A program made the translations under genes and the position numbers. A model generated the notes under the pieces. It saw only the letters and a list, made by a program, of their open reading frames with translations. It was not told the DNA's origin and searched no databases. From contig QZKW01000023.1 of NCBI GenBank assembly GCA_003599885.1, positions 1-41,248 on the forward strand: a DNA stretch of 41,248 bases, in the 5' to 3' direction. The DNA is from Desulfobacteraceae bacterium (GTDB lineage: Bacteria > Desulfobacterota > Desulfobacteria > Desulfobacterales > Desulfosalsimonadaceae). Every line of letters starts with the position of its first letter. Within the stretch, counting starts at the first letter, position 1. Below are positions 7,523-19,167 of the stretch, in pieces.

Positions 7523-8809
7523 ATGACACAAAACCTAAAGTTTGAAACCCTTTGCCTTCATGCCGGGCAGGAACCGGATTCTGCGACCCTGTCTCGGGCT
7601 GTCCCCATTTACCGGACCTCATCTTATGTATTCAAAAGTTCCCAACATGCGGCTGATTTGTTTTCATTAAAGGAAATGGGAAATATTTATACCCGGCTGA
7701 TGAACCCCACACAGGCGGTATTGGAAGAGCGTATTGCCGCCCTTGAAGGAGGGGCTGCCGCTCTGGCTCTGTCATCCGGGACTTCTGCAATATTTTATGC
7801 GATCATCAATCTTTGTGAAGCCGGTGATGAAATCGTATCCGCAAATAACCTGTACGGCGGTTCCTATACCATGTTTCACAATATTTTAGCGCAGTTCGGT
7901 ATCCGGGTAAAATTTGTTGATCCCCGGATGCCTGAAAATTTTGCAAAAGCAATCAATGATAAAACCAAAGCGGTTTTCATTGAAACCATCGGCAACCCGG
8001 TTCTGGGATTTACGGATATTGAAGCGGTTGCAGATATTGCCCATCAACACCACCTGCCGTTGATTGTGGACGCGACGTTTACAACGCCATATCTTCTGCG
8101 ATCAATAGACTATGGAGCTGATATTGTGGTCAATTCCATGACAAAATGGATGGGCGGGCACGGCACCGGCATCGGCGGAGTGGTGATAGATTCCGGTGGT
8201 TTTGACTGGAAAAATCCGAAATTCAAATTGTTTAATGAGCCTGACCAAAGTTATTCCGGAATCCGGTTTGCACATGATCTGGGCGATCTGAATCCTGTTG
8301 CATATATTCTGCGGATGCGCCTGGTGCCGTTAAGAAATCTCGGGGCATGCATCTCGCCGGATAATGCCTGGATGTTTTTACAAGGGCTTGAAACCCTGCA
8401 TCTGAGAATGGACCGGCACTGCAGTAACGCCATGCATGTGGCGCAATTTTTAAAAAAACATCCAAAGGTGACCTGGGTGAGATATCCGGGCCTGGCGGAT
8501 GATCCGTCACACTCTATAGCCGGTCGATATTTAAAAAAGGGGTTTGGCGCGATGGTGGTTTTCGGAATTCAAGGCGGCAGAAATGCCGGTGAAAAATTTA
8601 TCGATAGCCTGGGCCTGTTTTCACACCTTGCCAATGTCGGAGACGCAAAAAGTCTGGCACTTCATCCTGCCAGTACATCTCATTCCCAGTTATCGGAAGA
8701 GGAACAAACGGCGAGTGGTTTAACACCGGATCTCGTGCGTCTTTCCATCGGGATTGAACATATTGACGATATCCTGGGAGATCTTGAACAGGCATTAAAT
8801 ATGGCCTGA
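7523..8809 (+). CDS. metY: O-acetylhomoserine sulfhydrylase (MetY/Cys-Met PLP family)
   Basis: This PLP-dependent enzyme makes homocysteine from O-acetylhomoserine and sulfide, the direct sulfhydrylation route to methionine. That fits a sulfide-producing organism. The 428-aa length and opening FETLCLHAGQEPD are typical of O-acetylhomoserine sulfhydrylases rather than the shorter cystathionine enzymes. The PLP lysine is K208 in NSMTKWMGGHG, preceded by the phosphate-binding SSGTSAI (84-90) and a conserved D183 in VDATFTTPYL. The C-terminal HPASTSHSQLSEEE and VRLSIGIEHIDDI blocks are intact. GGAGA 5-9 bp upstream supports the start. No SAM riboswitch was recognised upstream. Confidence 0.93.
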   Translation: MTQNLKFETLCLHAGQEPDSATLSRAVPIYRTSSYVFKSSQHAADLFSLKEMGNIYTRLMNPTQAVLEERIAALEGGAAALALSSGTSAIFYAIINLCEAGDEIVSANNLYGGSYTMFHNILAQFGIRVKFVDPRMPENFAKAINDKTKAVFIETIGNPVLGFTDIEAVADIAHQHHLPLIVDATFTTPYLLRSIDYGADIVVNSMTKWMGGHGTGIGGVVIDSGGFDWKNPKFKLFNEPDQSYSGIRFAHDLGDLNPVAYILRMRLVPLRNLGACISPDNAWMFLQGLETLHLRMDRHCSNAMHVAQFLKKHPKVTWVRYPGLADDPSHSIAGRYLKKGFGAMVVFGIQGGRNAGEKFIDSLGLFSHLANVGDAKSLALHPASTSHSQLSEEEQTASGLTPDLVRLSIGIEHIDDILGDLEQALNMA

Positions 8810-9179
8810 TGCCTCTATGAGTGAAACGGCAGACTCAATGACTCAGCAGCGAATGCGATTCTTTTCTGTCATGGGGAGTTTCACCGCTACACCCTCACAG
8901 AACTTTACAAGAGCCTCTATCATACACCACTGGCTGTAAAGCCTTCACCTTTTGCCGTTTGTTCGCATTGATAACAAATAGCATTCAAAAAAAAGCAGTT
9001 ATTCATACTCAATTCTTGTCTAAACCTAATATATTGTGTAAACAGAATCATTTGAAACTCCTAAAGGTGCGGTTTCTTGAAGTTCGATTTTTTCCGATGC
9101 GCAAAGAATCGCATTTTTTAAGGCCTCGCAGGATATGCGTCATTATTTATTGCAATCATTTTAAAGCGGAGTCAGTTCA
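8810..9179. other. 370-bp intergenic region with inverted repeats
   Basis: No convincing gene is present. A 13-bp inverted repeat pairs AATGCGATTCTTT (8852-8864) with AAAGAATCGCATT (9103-9115), about 240 bp apart. An 8-bp pair, AAACGGCA (8824-8831) / TGCCGTTT (8953-8960), lies inside. The interior around 8862-8945 looks like degraded coding DNA but has stops in all frames I tried. It may be the trace of a small mobile element. The GAG of the ugd ribosome binding site lies at its right end. Confidence 0.35.
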
Positions 9180-10517
9180 ATGAATGTTTGTATTGTGGGT
9201 ACCGGATATGTAGGGCTTGTGGCTGCCGCATGTTATGCGGAAATGGGTAATCATGTAACTTGTGTGGATGTCAATCCGGATGTCATCGAAACATTAAGCA
9301 GCGGTAAAATTCATATTTTTGAGCCCGGTCTTGAGGATCTGGTCCAGCGCAATCTGGCAGGGAAGCGTCTGACGTTTACCACAAATATCGCTGAAGGTAT
9401 GGCGGATTCATTGTATGTATTCAATTGCGTGGGGACGCCCCCAAAAGATGACGGGTCATGCGATTTGTCGTACGTTTATGGCGTTGCTGCAGATATCGGC
9501 AGGCATATGAATGCTTATAAAATCATCGTTAATAAATCCACGGTTCCGGTAGGCACGGCAGATGAGGTGAAAGCCATTATCCGCCGGGAGCTCGCCGTCC
9601 GGAGCGTGACCGTTGATTTTGACGTGGTATCCAACCCGGAATTTTTAAAGGAAGGGGATGCGGTCAATGATTTTATGAAGCCGGACCGGGTCATTCTGGG
9701 CACGGACAATGCCAAAGCCGCCGCCCTGCTGGCGGATTTATACGCGCCCTTCGCCCGAAGCCGCGATAAACTGATCATCATGGGGACACGCAGCGCGGAG
9801 ATGACCAAATATGCGGCCAACTGCATGCTGGCTACCAAAATATCGTTTATTAATGAAATGGCCAATATCTGCGAATCCGTGGGAGCGGATATCAAAGACG
9901 TGCGGACCGGGATCGGTTCGGACCACCGTATCGGCTATCATTTTATATACCCGGGCGTGGGGTATGGCGGCTCCTGTTTTCCCAAAGATGTGAATGCCCT
10001 GATTAAAACGTCTTTCGCCAGTAATTATCATCCGGAATTGCTGACGGCGGTGGATCGGGTCAATACCCGCCAGAAACAGATGCTATCTCATAAAATAAAA
10101 AAATACTTTGGGACGCACGGCGGGGTCGCAGGTAAGACTTTGGCGGTATGGGGGCTTTCATTTAAGGCCAATACCGATGACATCCGGGACTCGGCAGCAA
10201 TAGTGCTTATTAATGACCTGACGGCTGAGGGCATGCGGATCAGGGCCTATGATCCGGCGGCAGGCGATAATGCCGGGAAGCTTTTGTCGGATAATGGTCT
10301 GGTCGAGATTGTGGATAACCAGTATGATGCCCTGGCAGGTGCTGACGCGCTGGCGGTGGTGACTGACTGGAACCAGTTCCGCAATCCCAATTTTAACTTC
10401 ATCCGGTCATCGCTGAGCGCACCCGTGATTTTTGACGGCAGAAACCTCTATTCCATCAGTCAAATGACAAGTCTGGGCTTCACTTATTTTTGCGTGGGAA
10501 GGGCGCCGGTTGTTTGA
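9180..10517 (+). CDS. ugd: UDP-glucose 6-dehydrogenase
   Basis: The enzyme oxidises UDP-glucose to UDP-glucuronate with two NAD+, supplying precursors for capsule, exopolysaccharide or LPS sugars. The 445-aa product opens with the Rossmann motif GTGYVGLVAAACYAEMG (7-23). It carries the NKSTVPVGTADEVK segment and the catalytic cysteine C266 in YGGSCFPKDVNAL. The C-terminal domain carries GLSFKANTDDIRDSAA and the closing DGRNLY motif. All fit the family. GCGGAG about 8 bp upstream supports the start. It lies between intergenic repeats and lnt, with no other sugar-nucleotide genes in view, so the polysaccharide it serves cannot be told here. Confidence 0.95.
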   Translation: MNVCIVGTGYVGLVAAACYAEMGNHVTCVDVNPDVIETLSSGKIHIFEPGLEDLVQRNLAGKRLTFTTNIAEGMADSLYVFNCVGTPPKDDGSCDLSYVYGVAADIGRHMNAYKIIVNKSTVPVGTADEVKAIIRRELAVRSVTVDFDVVSNPEFLKEGDAVNDFMKPDRVILGTDNAKAAALLADLYAPFARSRDKLIIMGTRSAEMTKYAANCMLATKISFINEMANICESVGADIKDVRTGIGSDHRIGYHFIYPGVGYGGSCFPKDVNALIKTSFASNYHPELLTAVDRVNTRQKQMLSHKIKKYFGTHGGVAGKTLAVWGLSFKANTDDIRDSAAIVLINDLTAEGMRIRAYDPAAGDNAGKLLSDNGLVEIVDNQYDALAGADALAVVTDWNQFRNPNFNFIRSSLSAPVIFDGRNLYSISQMTSLGFTYFCVGRAPVV

Positions 10518-10583
10518 TGCACTTCGACAAATCCTTTTAATCCTGACCATCTGAACGCCGCTCTAAAGGAGATTCGTCCGGAC

Positions 10584-12119
10584 ATGAATTTGTTGCTGAT
10601 TATTTTGTCTTCTTTTTTATATGCAGCGGCGTTTCCCAAATTAAATTTCTGGTGGCTGTCTTTTATTGCCCTGGTCCCTTTTTTTGCGGTTCTGGATAAG
10701 GAGCGTTCTGCGATCAAACAGGCGGGTTTCGGCGTGCTGTGGGGCGTTGGAATGTCCATTGGTATGGGGTACTGGGTTTTTCCGACGGTTTTCCACCATT
10801 ATGAAGTGCCGTTTGTCAAATCACTGGTTTTTTTTGTCCTGTGTCTGCTGCTTCCGATTGGATTGATATACGGTGCGTTTGCCCTGATTTATCGTTTTCT
10901 GTGGCAGGACCATTTTTTTTTCTATACTTTGGTTATTCCGGCCATCTGGACTCTGCAGGAATATGTAAAGGAATGCGTTTCGTTTCTGATTCCCTGGGGC
11001 GGGATTTCCTCCGCGCTGGTGCCGTTTTCCGCGTTCGTTCAGATGGCGGACATCATCGGCGCTTATGGCATCGTATTTATGGTTGTGATGGTGAATGCCC
11101 TTTGCTTCAGGTTTATCAAAGGACGGCGACGGGGAAAAGGTGTTGTGACAACACGGCTTCGATTCAGAGTTCATGAATACCTCCCCCTGTTCCTTTGCTT
11201 TCTGTTAATCGCGGTCCCTTCCCTCTATGGAATTTACCGGGTCAAAACGATTGACGGCTGGATTCGACAGAAGGCCCTGACTGATAAGCCCGTCACAGTG
11301 ACCCTCGTCCAGGGAAACTACAGTACCAAAGAGCGGTGGAGCGGGATGGGGTTTTATCAGCGGACCATGAGCTATCTTGACATGTCGCAGTCGGATGAGA
11401 ATGGCCAGCGGGTGATCGTGTGGCCTGAAACGACCCTGAATTCCTCAAAGGAAATCAATGACGCCTTTTTTTCAAAACTCATGCAGGCCATTGGCGAAGA
11501 GTCCCTGTTGATTTCCGGAGGGCTGAAAACAGACACAGGCACGAATGATGTGTATAATTGTGTGTATTTTATATCCGGCAAAGGCCGTCTGACCCGTTAC
11601 GACAAACATTTCCTGCTTCCTTACGCAGAGACATCGCCGCTCATCGATCTTCTGGATACCTATTATACAGCGCCGGGTGAGTTTAAGGAGGGACGAACGC
11701 CCGTATCTGTCGACACGCCGGAAGGTTTGGCGGGGGCGTCCGTGTGTATGGAAATCCTCTATCCGGATTTTATCCGCCGATCTGTCAGGGATGGCGCAAC
11801 TTATCTGGTGAATGTTTCAAACGATTCGTGGTTCGGTGATTCACCCATGCCGTATATCCATCTCAATGAGGCGAAACTGCGGGCGATTGAAAACAGGCGA
11901 TATCTGCTGCGGGCTTCAAACAGCGGCATTTCGGCCATTATTTCACCGACGGGACAAACAATGGCCTGGAGCCGGTTGTTTACAAAAGAACGGGTAGATG
12001 GCAAATTTATCCGAATGGGCGGCAAAAGCGTTTATACCCGATTCGGGAATTTAATTTTGTATGGCGCGGTCCTGACCCTGATGGCGGCTTTGATTCAGGT
12101 GATCGCCAGAAAAAATTAG
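10584..12119 (+). CDS. lnt: apolipoprotein N-acyltransferase
   Basis: Lnt adds the third acyl chain to the N-terminal cysteine of lipoproteins, in the inner membrane. The 511-aa protein has an N-terminal block of hydrophobic segments (about 1-215, six or more membrane helices). A periplasmic nitrilase-like domain follows, and a last membrane helix lies near the C-terminus (LILYGAVLTLMAALIQVI). The catalytic triad reads E282 (VWPETTL), K341 (TRYDKHFLLPYAE) and C388 (SVCMEILYPD), matching the known Glu-Lys-Cys arrangement. AAGGAGA about 11 bp upstream supports the start. It is 66 bp after ugd on the same strand and converges with lifO, 32 bp away. Its presence supports a diderm host. Confidence 0.96.
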   Translation: MNLLLIILSSFLYAAAFPKLNFWWLSFIALVPFFAVLDKERSAIKQAGFGVLWGVGMSIGMGYWVFPTVFHHYEVPFVKSLVFFVLCLLLPIGLIYGAFALIYRFLWQDHFFFYTLVIPAIWTLQEYVKECVSFLIPWGGISSALVPFSAFVQMADIIGAYGIVFMVVMVNALCFRFIKGRRRGKGVVTTRLRFRVHEYLPLFLCFLLIAVPSLYGIYRVKTIDGWIRQKALTDKPVTVTLVQGNYSTKERWSGMGFYQRTMSYLDMSQSDENGQRVIVWPETTLNSSKEINDAFFSKLMQAIGEESLLISGGLKTDTGTNDVYNCVYFISGKGRLTRYDKHFLLPYAETSPLIDLLDTYYTAPGEFKEGRTPVSVDTPEGLAGASVCMEILYPDFIRRSVRDGATYLVNVSNDSWFGDSPMPYIHLNEAKLRAIENRRYLLRASNSGISAIISPTGQTMAWSRLFTKERVDGKFIRMGGKSVYTRFGNLILYGAVLTLMAALIQVIARKN

Positions 12120-12151
12120 CAGGGCGTTCTCAATCTGGTTAAGAGTTCGAA

Positions 12152-13255
12152 TCAGGGTTTTGGGTATTCCTTTTGTAATTTTTCAAGCCCGGTACGCATG
12201 GCTTCGCTTCTGCGAAACGCCTCAGATTCATCGCCGAACATTTCATCCTGCAATTTTTCAAGTTTTTGTTTTTTGTTCTCTTCTGTCAAGCCGGTGCTTT
12301 CAAGAATCTGTTTTTCTTTTTCCCTGTAAAGCGTTTCATTTTGTTTTTCAGCGGCAATCTGCTGATCCACTTCATCAAGCTTTTTCACCACTTCAGGGGT
12401 AAAAAATTCTTTCCGGTATTCTTTGATTTTTGCCTGACGGGATTCTTCAGAGCCCAATTCATCAAGGTCTTTTTTGTATATCAGCATTTTTTCCCGGTAC
12501 CGGTTATACTCGTTCGGGTGTTTTTCTACGGCATCTGCATCTTCCCCCCACATGTCCGTGTTTAATTTCTGGAGTAATTCTGCTTTTGTATCGCCATAAA
12601 GGGTGTCATCACCCACGATATCCGCCCGGCGAAACGCGTATTCCTTGGCTTTCACATCCGTTCCGTAGAGTTTGTCGGCAAGTTCCGCACCCAACCGTTC
12701 TCTTCTGAATTCCTGGATTTTTTTCAGGATGTCGATGGCCTCTTGTGTGGATTTGGCGCTGGTCAAGTTCGTAAACTCTTCGGCCAGATCAATTTCGCAT
12801 TGTAAATAATTTTTGTAGGTATCAAAAAGTATTTGGGCTTCCGATTCAGGAAATTGAGAGAAAAGATAGTCTCTGACGTTGTCCAGATGTTCGCCCGGTG
12901 TGGCGCTTTTCCGGAACAAATGCTCCATGTGTTTAAAGTACTTCAATGTGGTGTAAGAGTTGATTAATCCGTCCTTAAATATCGTTTTCAGATCCAGTCC
13001 CGCATCTGTTTGGACACCTTCCGCAGGCGCGGAAGGGTCTACTGTCTGATTTTTTGATATGTCGAGAGTTGTCGATGGTTTTACCGGCAAGGACTTGCGG
13101 GAGCGTTTCACATCATCAAGGCTGATTTTGTAACTATTGTCAAAGATATACTCAGAGGGTTCATTCCCTTTGGGAAACAGCCAGTAACCCAGAATCAGCA
13201 GGAGGAGCGCTACGCCGATACCCGCCACAATTTTTTTATTTTTAATGCTCATCAT
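12152..13255 (-). CDS. lifO: lipase chaperone (LifO) family protein
   Basis: LifO-type foldases are inner-membrane-anchored periplasmic helpers that fold secreted lipases. The 367-aa product begins with a short basic stretch and one membrane anchor (IVAGIGVALLLLILGYWLF). A linker follows, then a long helical domain. Family-like signals are GLKTIFKDGLINSY-type text (DLKTIFKDGLINSYTTLKYF), VRDYLFSQFP and FRRERLGAELADKLYGTDVKAKEYAFRR, all echoing lipase-chaperone signatures. The rest is charged and helical. The ATG at 13255 is chosen because GGAG lies 5 bp upstream; the longer frame from 13360 runs through a terminator. No lipase gene is adjacent, so the client protein lies elsewhere or is different. 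The family call is from pattern memory. Confidence 0.8.
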   Translation of the reverse strand: MMSIKNKKIVAGIGVALLLLILGYWLFPKGNEPSEYIFDNSYKISLDDVKRSRKSLPVKPSTTLDISKNQTVDPSAPAEGVQTDAGLDLKTIFKDGLINSYTTLKYFKHMEHLFRKSATPGEHLDNVRDYLFSQFPESEAQILFDTYKNYLQCEIDLAEEFTNLTSAKSTQEAIDILKKIQEFRRERLGAELADKLYGTDVKAKEYAFRRADIVGDDTLYGDTKAELLQKLNTDMWGEDADAVEKHPNEYNRYREKMLIYKKDLDELGSEESRQAKIKEYRKEFFTPEVVKKLDEVDQQIAAEKQNETLYREKEKQILESTGLTEENKKQKLEKLQDEMFGDESEAFRRSEAMRTGLEKLQKEYPKP

Positions 13256-13333
13256 CAACTCTCCGGGAGATTTGTCCAGTTTGGCATTCACATTTGGCAA
13301 TATATTGAAAAAACCAATGTGAAAAGTAAAGAT

Positions 13334-13457
13334 AAAAAAAGGGTGCCCTGGGATAGGCACCCTTTTTTAAGATTGTGTTTCGCTTCTGCCCTTGAAGACG
13401 GAGCAGGACAGAAAAGAAACAGGCGGGGAAATCGTTTCAGTCTTGCGGTTCCACAAT
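13334..13457 (-). ncRNA. candidate small RNA (promoter, closed stem, terminator)
   Basis: On the minus strand a TTGACA/TATATT promoter (18-bp spacer) would start transcription near 13457. The first bases ATTGTG (13457-13452) are complementary to CACAAT (13377-13372), closing a ~86-nt body. A strong terminator ends it at about 13334. Inside, GAAAC/GUUUC, AAGAC/GUCUU and CUGC/GCAG offer further pairing. Exposed pyrimidine runs (TTTCCCCGCC, CTGTCCTGCTCC) could pair with ribosome binding sites. It does not show SRP RNA, tmRNA or 6S signatures. It lies upstream of lifO on the same strand, so it might instead be an attenuated lifO leader. Confidence 0.55.
13341..13368. terminator. bidirectional-looking terminator
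   Basis: Stem GGGTGCC (13341-13347) / GGCACCC (13356-13362), 8-base loop, flanked by A7 on the left and T6 on the right, so it can act on either strand. The minus-strand reading has the better upstream promoter and ends the candidate small RNA. Confidence 0.85.
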
Positions 13458-13464
13458 GATTTGA

Positions 13465-13494
13465 AATATATCTGTACTCAAAAACATTTGTCAA
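13465..13494 (-). promoter_or_regulatory. sigma70-type promoter for the candidate small RNA
   Basis: Reading the minus strand, TTGACA (13494-13489) is followed after 18 bp by TATATT (13470-13465). The -35 is a perfect consensus and the -10 has five of six consensus bases. Predicted start is near 13457. Confidence 0.6.
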
Positions 13495-13670
13495 TAAATT
13501 AATTGCTGATTTGTGATATAAACACTGTTTTTAGAGAGCCCGGACGAGTCCGGAAAAGATTCTTATTGACCCGGTTAAAACGTCTGTATTAGGTTGCTTC
13601 CGTCTCTCGCAGACGCCAATCAGTCATCAACGTCATATTCCATTTTTTAACCCACAGGTAACAATAGCCC

Positions 13671-15527
13671 ATGATTTCCGGAAAAACCGGTATAGCCTTA
13701 TCTCCTGAACAGAAAGCAGCCGTGGAATATATCGGTCCGGCCCTGGTTGTCGCCGGCGCCGGATCCGGTAAGACCCGGACCCTGACCGCTAAAATCGCTT
13801 ATCTGATTGACAAAGGCTTTAAGCCTGAAAATATTTTGGCCATTACCTTCACCAACAAAGCGGCCGGGGAAATGAAAAACCGCCTGAAGGAATTGACCGG
13901 CCTGCCTCAGGACCGGTTTCCATGGGTCAGGACGTTTCATTCCGCATGTTTTAAAATCCTTAAACTGCATTGCCAGGCCTTGGGGTACCACCTTCCGCTT
14001 CAGATTTATTCGGATTACCAGCAGCAAAAGATTTTTAAGGAAATCCTGGTCAGGCGCAATATCGATAAAAAATATTTGTATGCCATCCGCTCCCACATTT
14101 CCCATGCCAAAAATTCCGGGAACCCTGACAATTATATGGACCATCACCGCCGGATGCCTTATGGCAGCCTGTCTGAAATTTTTGAGCTGTACGAAAAAGA
14201 ATTGTTTGCCAAGAATGCAGTGGATTTTGACAATATTCTTTTGCAAACCCGCAACCTGTTGAGGCAGCACCCTGATATTCTTCGCCAGTATCACGCGCAG
14301 TTTGATTATTTGCTCGTCGATGAATACCAGGATACCAATGATCTCCAGGAAGACATCACGGGCCTGCTCCTTGGAAAGAATCCTATCTTTTGCGTGGGTG
14401 ACGACTGGCAGGCGATTTATGGTTTCAGGGGCAGCAATGTCGACCATTTTATCGGGTTCCAGAAAAAATATGCAGGCGCCCGCATTTTCCGTCTGGAACA
14501 AAATTATCGGTCTTCAGACGAGATTGTTCAGGCCGCCAATGAGCTGATCCGATTTAACGAAAACCGTGTTGACAAGGCGTGTTATTCCCGGAAATCGGGG
14601 GGCGTCCTTGAAGTGCATGATTTTTATGACGATAATGCGGAAGCCGAATGGGTTTCAAGAAAAATCAGATGGTTGAATAAAGCCGGGATCTCCGGGCAGC
14701 AGATTGCGGTTTTGTATCGCACCAAATTTTGCTCCCTGTCATTTGAAAAGGCGTTTCGCCGCTTGGGGCTTTCCTATAAAATGCTTGGCTCCAAGGGCTT
14801 TTTTGAACGCATGGAGATATTGGACATCACCTGTTATCTGACAGCGATTGTATTTGAAAAAGACGATGTCGCGTTTGAACGAATACTGAACACGCCCAAA
14901 CGCGGCATTGGTCCGGGTATGGTTACAAAGATCAATCAGATGCGAACCGGAAATATGAGTTTGCAGGACGCGGCACGAAAGGCGTTAGAGGAAAAAGTGC
15001 TGACGAACAAAGTGTACCAGGCGATGAAAAGCCTGATAAATTTGCTTGATGACGCCAAAACCCTTTCTCCTGAGGCAGCTGTCAATGCCATCCTGGACCG
15101 CACAAATTATCTGGATTATTTGAAAGGCTATTCCAAAACAGGAGATGATTATACGGCACGGGTGGAAAATATCGAGCAATTGACCTATTCGGCGTCTCAG
15201 CACGACTCGCTGATTGATTATCTGGAAGAAGCGTCGCTGGTCAGGGAAGACAAGGAAGAGTCGGAAGATCAGGACGCGGGCGTCAGTCTTTCCACCATGC
15301 ATGCCAGCAAAGGACTTGAGTTTAATGCGGTTTTTGTGGTGGGATGCGAGGAAAATTTATTGCCGCACTGGAAAGCCAAGGATTCCGAGGCGGAGATTCA
15401 GGAAGAGCGGCGGCTGATGTATGTGGCCATGACCCGAGCCGAACAGCATCTGTATATCACGTCGGCGAATTATCGCAAAGGCCAGTATAATCAAACCAGC
15501 CGGTTTGTTTCCGAAATCCCGGTGTGA
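13671..15527 (+). CDS. UvrD/Rep-family ATP-dependent DNA helicase
   Basis: A superfamily 1A 3'-5' DNA helicase, presumably acting in repair or replication restart. The 618-aa product has Walker A GAGSGKT (29-35), motif Ia FTNKAAGEM, motif II LLVDEYQDTN, motif III GDDWQAIYGFRGS, motif IV QNYRSS and motif V TMHASKGLEFNAVF. It closes with motif VI EERRLMYVAMTRAEQHLYI. It is shorter than UvrD/PcrA (about 720 aa) because it lacks most of the C-terminal extension. In length it is nearer to Rep or to other short UvrD-like helicases; the exact subfamily is open. No strong ribosome binding site is seen before the ATG. It converges with a minus-strand gene 25 bp away. Confidence 0.93.
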   Translation: MISGKTGIALSPEQKAAVEYIGPALVVAGAGSGKTRTLTAKIAYLIDKGFKPENILAITFTNKAAGEMKNRLKELTGLPQDRFPWVRTFHSACFKILKLHCQALGYHLPLQIYSDYQQQKIFKEILVRRNIDKKYLYAIRSHISHAKNSGNPDNYMDHHRRMPYGSLSEIFELYEKELFAKNAVDFDNILLQTRNLLRQHPDILRQYHAQFDYLLVDEYQDTNDLQEDITGLLLGKNPIFCVGDDWQAIYGFRGSNVDHFIGFQKKYAGARIFRLEQNYRSSDEIVQAANELIRFNENRVDKACYSRKSGGVLEVHDFYDDNAEAEWVSRKIRWLNKAGISGQQIAVLYRTKFCSLSFEKAFRRLGLSYKMLGSKGFFERMEILDITCYLTAIVFEKDDVAFERILNTPKRGIGPGMVTKINQMRTGNMSLQDAARKALEEKVLTNKVYQAMKSLINLLDDAKTLSPEAAVNAILDRTNYLDYLKGYSKTGDDYTARVENIEQLTYSASQHDSLIDYLEEASLVREDKEESEDQDAGVSLSTMHASKGLEFNAVFVVGCEENLLPHWKAKDSEAEIQEERRLMYVAMTRAEQHLYITSANYRKGQYNQTSRFVSEIPV

Positions 15528-15552
15528 TTCGCGAGGACCTCTGGAAGGGGCA

Positions 15553-15963
15553 TTATGCTTTTTTCAAGCTGTTTTTGAGCTGTTGTTCAAGTGCTTCATG
15601 AAGCTTCTTTTTTTTGTCCGCATAAGTTGATTGAATGGATTTGATTTTGTCGAGTTGCTCTGACCGTGATTTTTTAAACTCATCCAGCGCGGATTGGATC
15701 GGTGGGGATTCCGGCTGGTCCTGGATCGTTTCAATTTTTAAATGGTCTTTGAGAAAGAGCCTGGCTTCTCCGGGTTTTTCGAGCATTTCAATGATTTCCA
15801 GGTCACTTAATTTAAGGCAAACCCGGTTCCCTTCTTCCAGAGACATGGACAGCGCTTCACAGACATGCTCGATGGTCGGCGGTCCGGCATGCCGGTGTTC
15901 GTGGATCCGGATGGCGGCTGCCACCAGATGCGCGATGGTGTAAAAATTATTTTTTCCCTTCAT
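15553..15963 (-). CDS. hypothetical protein, winged-helix-like N-term, coiled-coil C-term
   Basis: The ATG at 15963 is supported by AAGGA 6-7 bp upstream; a GTG one codon earlier also exists. The 136-aa product is not recognised by name. Residues about 5-60 (FYTIAHLVAAAIRIHEHR...TIEHVCEALSMSLEEGNRVCLKLSDL) look like a winged-helix reader: helix, then a short recognition-like segment, then LEIIEML. Residues about 85-136 are strongly charged and helical, with K/E/Q-rich heptad-like spacing and a basic end (KNSLKKA). It is a single gene on the minus strand, convergent with the helicase and divergent from eno. A regulatory role is possible but not shown. Confidence 0.8.
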   Translation of the reverse strand: MKGKNNFYTIAHLVAAAIRIHEHRHAGPPTIEHVCEALSMSLEEGNRVCLKLSDLEIIEMLEKPGEARLFLKDHLKIETIQDQPESPPIQSALDEFKKSRSEQLDKIKSIQSTYADKKKKLHEALEQQLKNSLKKA

Positions 15964-16069
15964 CACATTCCTTTCTTGAAGAAGTATGACTTTGTATGGT
16001 AACGAGTTTCTGAAAAACTAAAATGCCAACGGACAGCCGTAAATATAAAAAAACGAGTGCCTCGGACGC

Positions 16070-16098
16070 TTGACACCTTTTTGTTTAAATCGTATCAT
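16070..16098 (+). promoter_or_regulatory. sigma70-type promoter of eno
   Basis: TTGACA (16070-16075), a 17-bp spacer, and TATCAT (16093-16098). The predicted transcript starts near 16105, leaving a leader of about 70 nt before the eno start. It probably also drives pyrG downstream. Confidence 0.75.
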
Positions 16099-16159
16099 CA
16101 GCGCAATTTTTGTCAAGACCATCACCATTTCAAGCCATTCACTTTTCAATCACCAATAA

Positions 16160-17449
<1,290 letters not shown>

Positions 17450-17492
17450 TTCGGGTCTGAATAAAAATCGATTAAGCCTTAAGGACGGATGA

Positions 17493-19157
<1,665 letters not shown>

Positions 19158-19167
19158 ATCCAATGAG

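Noticed and set aside
8959-9183. 74-codon plus-strand frame before ugd
   Set aside because: Lacks an ATG and ribosome binding site in the right place, has no protein-like pattern, and spans the repeat-bearing gap.
13288-13494. 68-codon minus-strand frame over the small RNA region
   Set aside because: Its TTG start is the -35 box of the promoter, and it reads through the terminator hairpin; the RNA interpretation fits better.
13671-15527. Truncated or broken helicase
   Set aside because: All seven helicase motifs are present and the frame is intact; only the variable C-terminal tail is short, as in several UvrD-like proteins.
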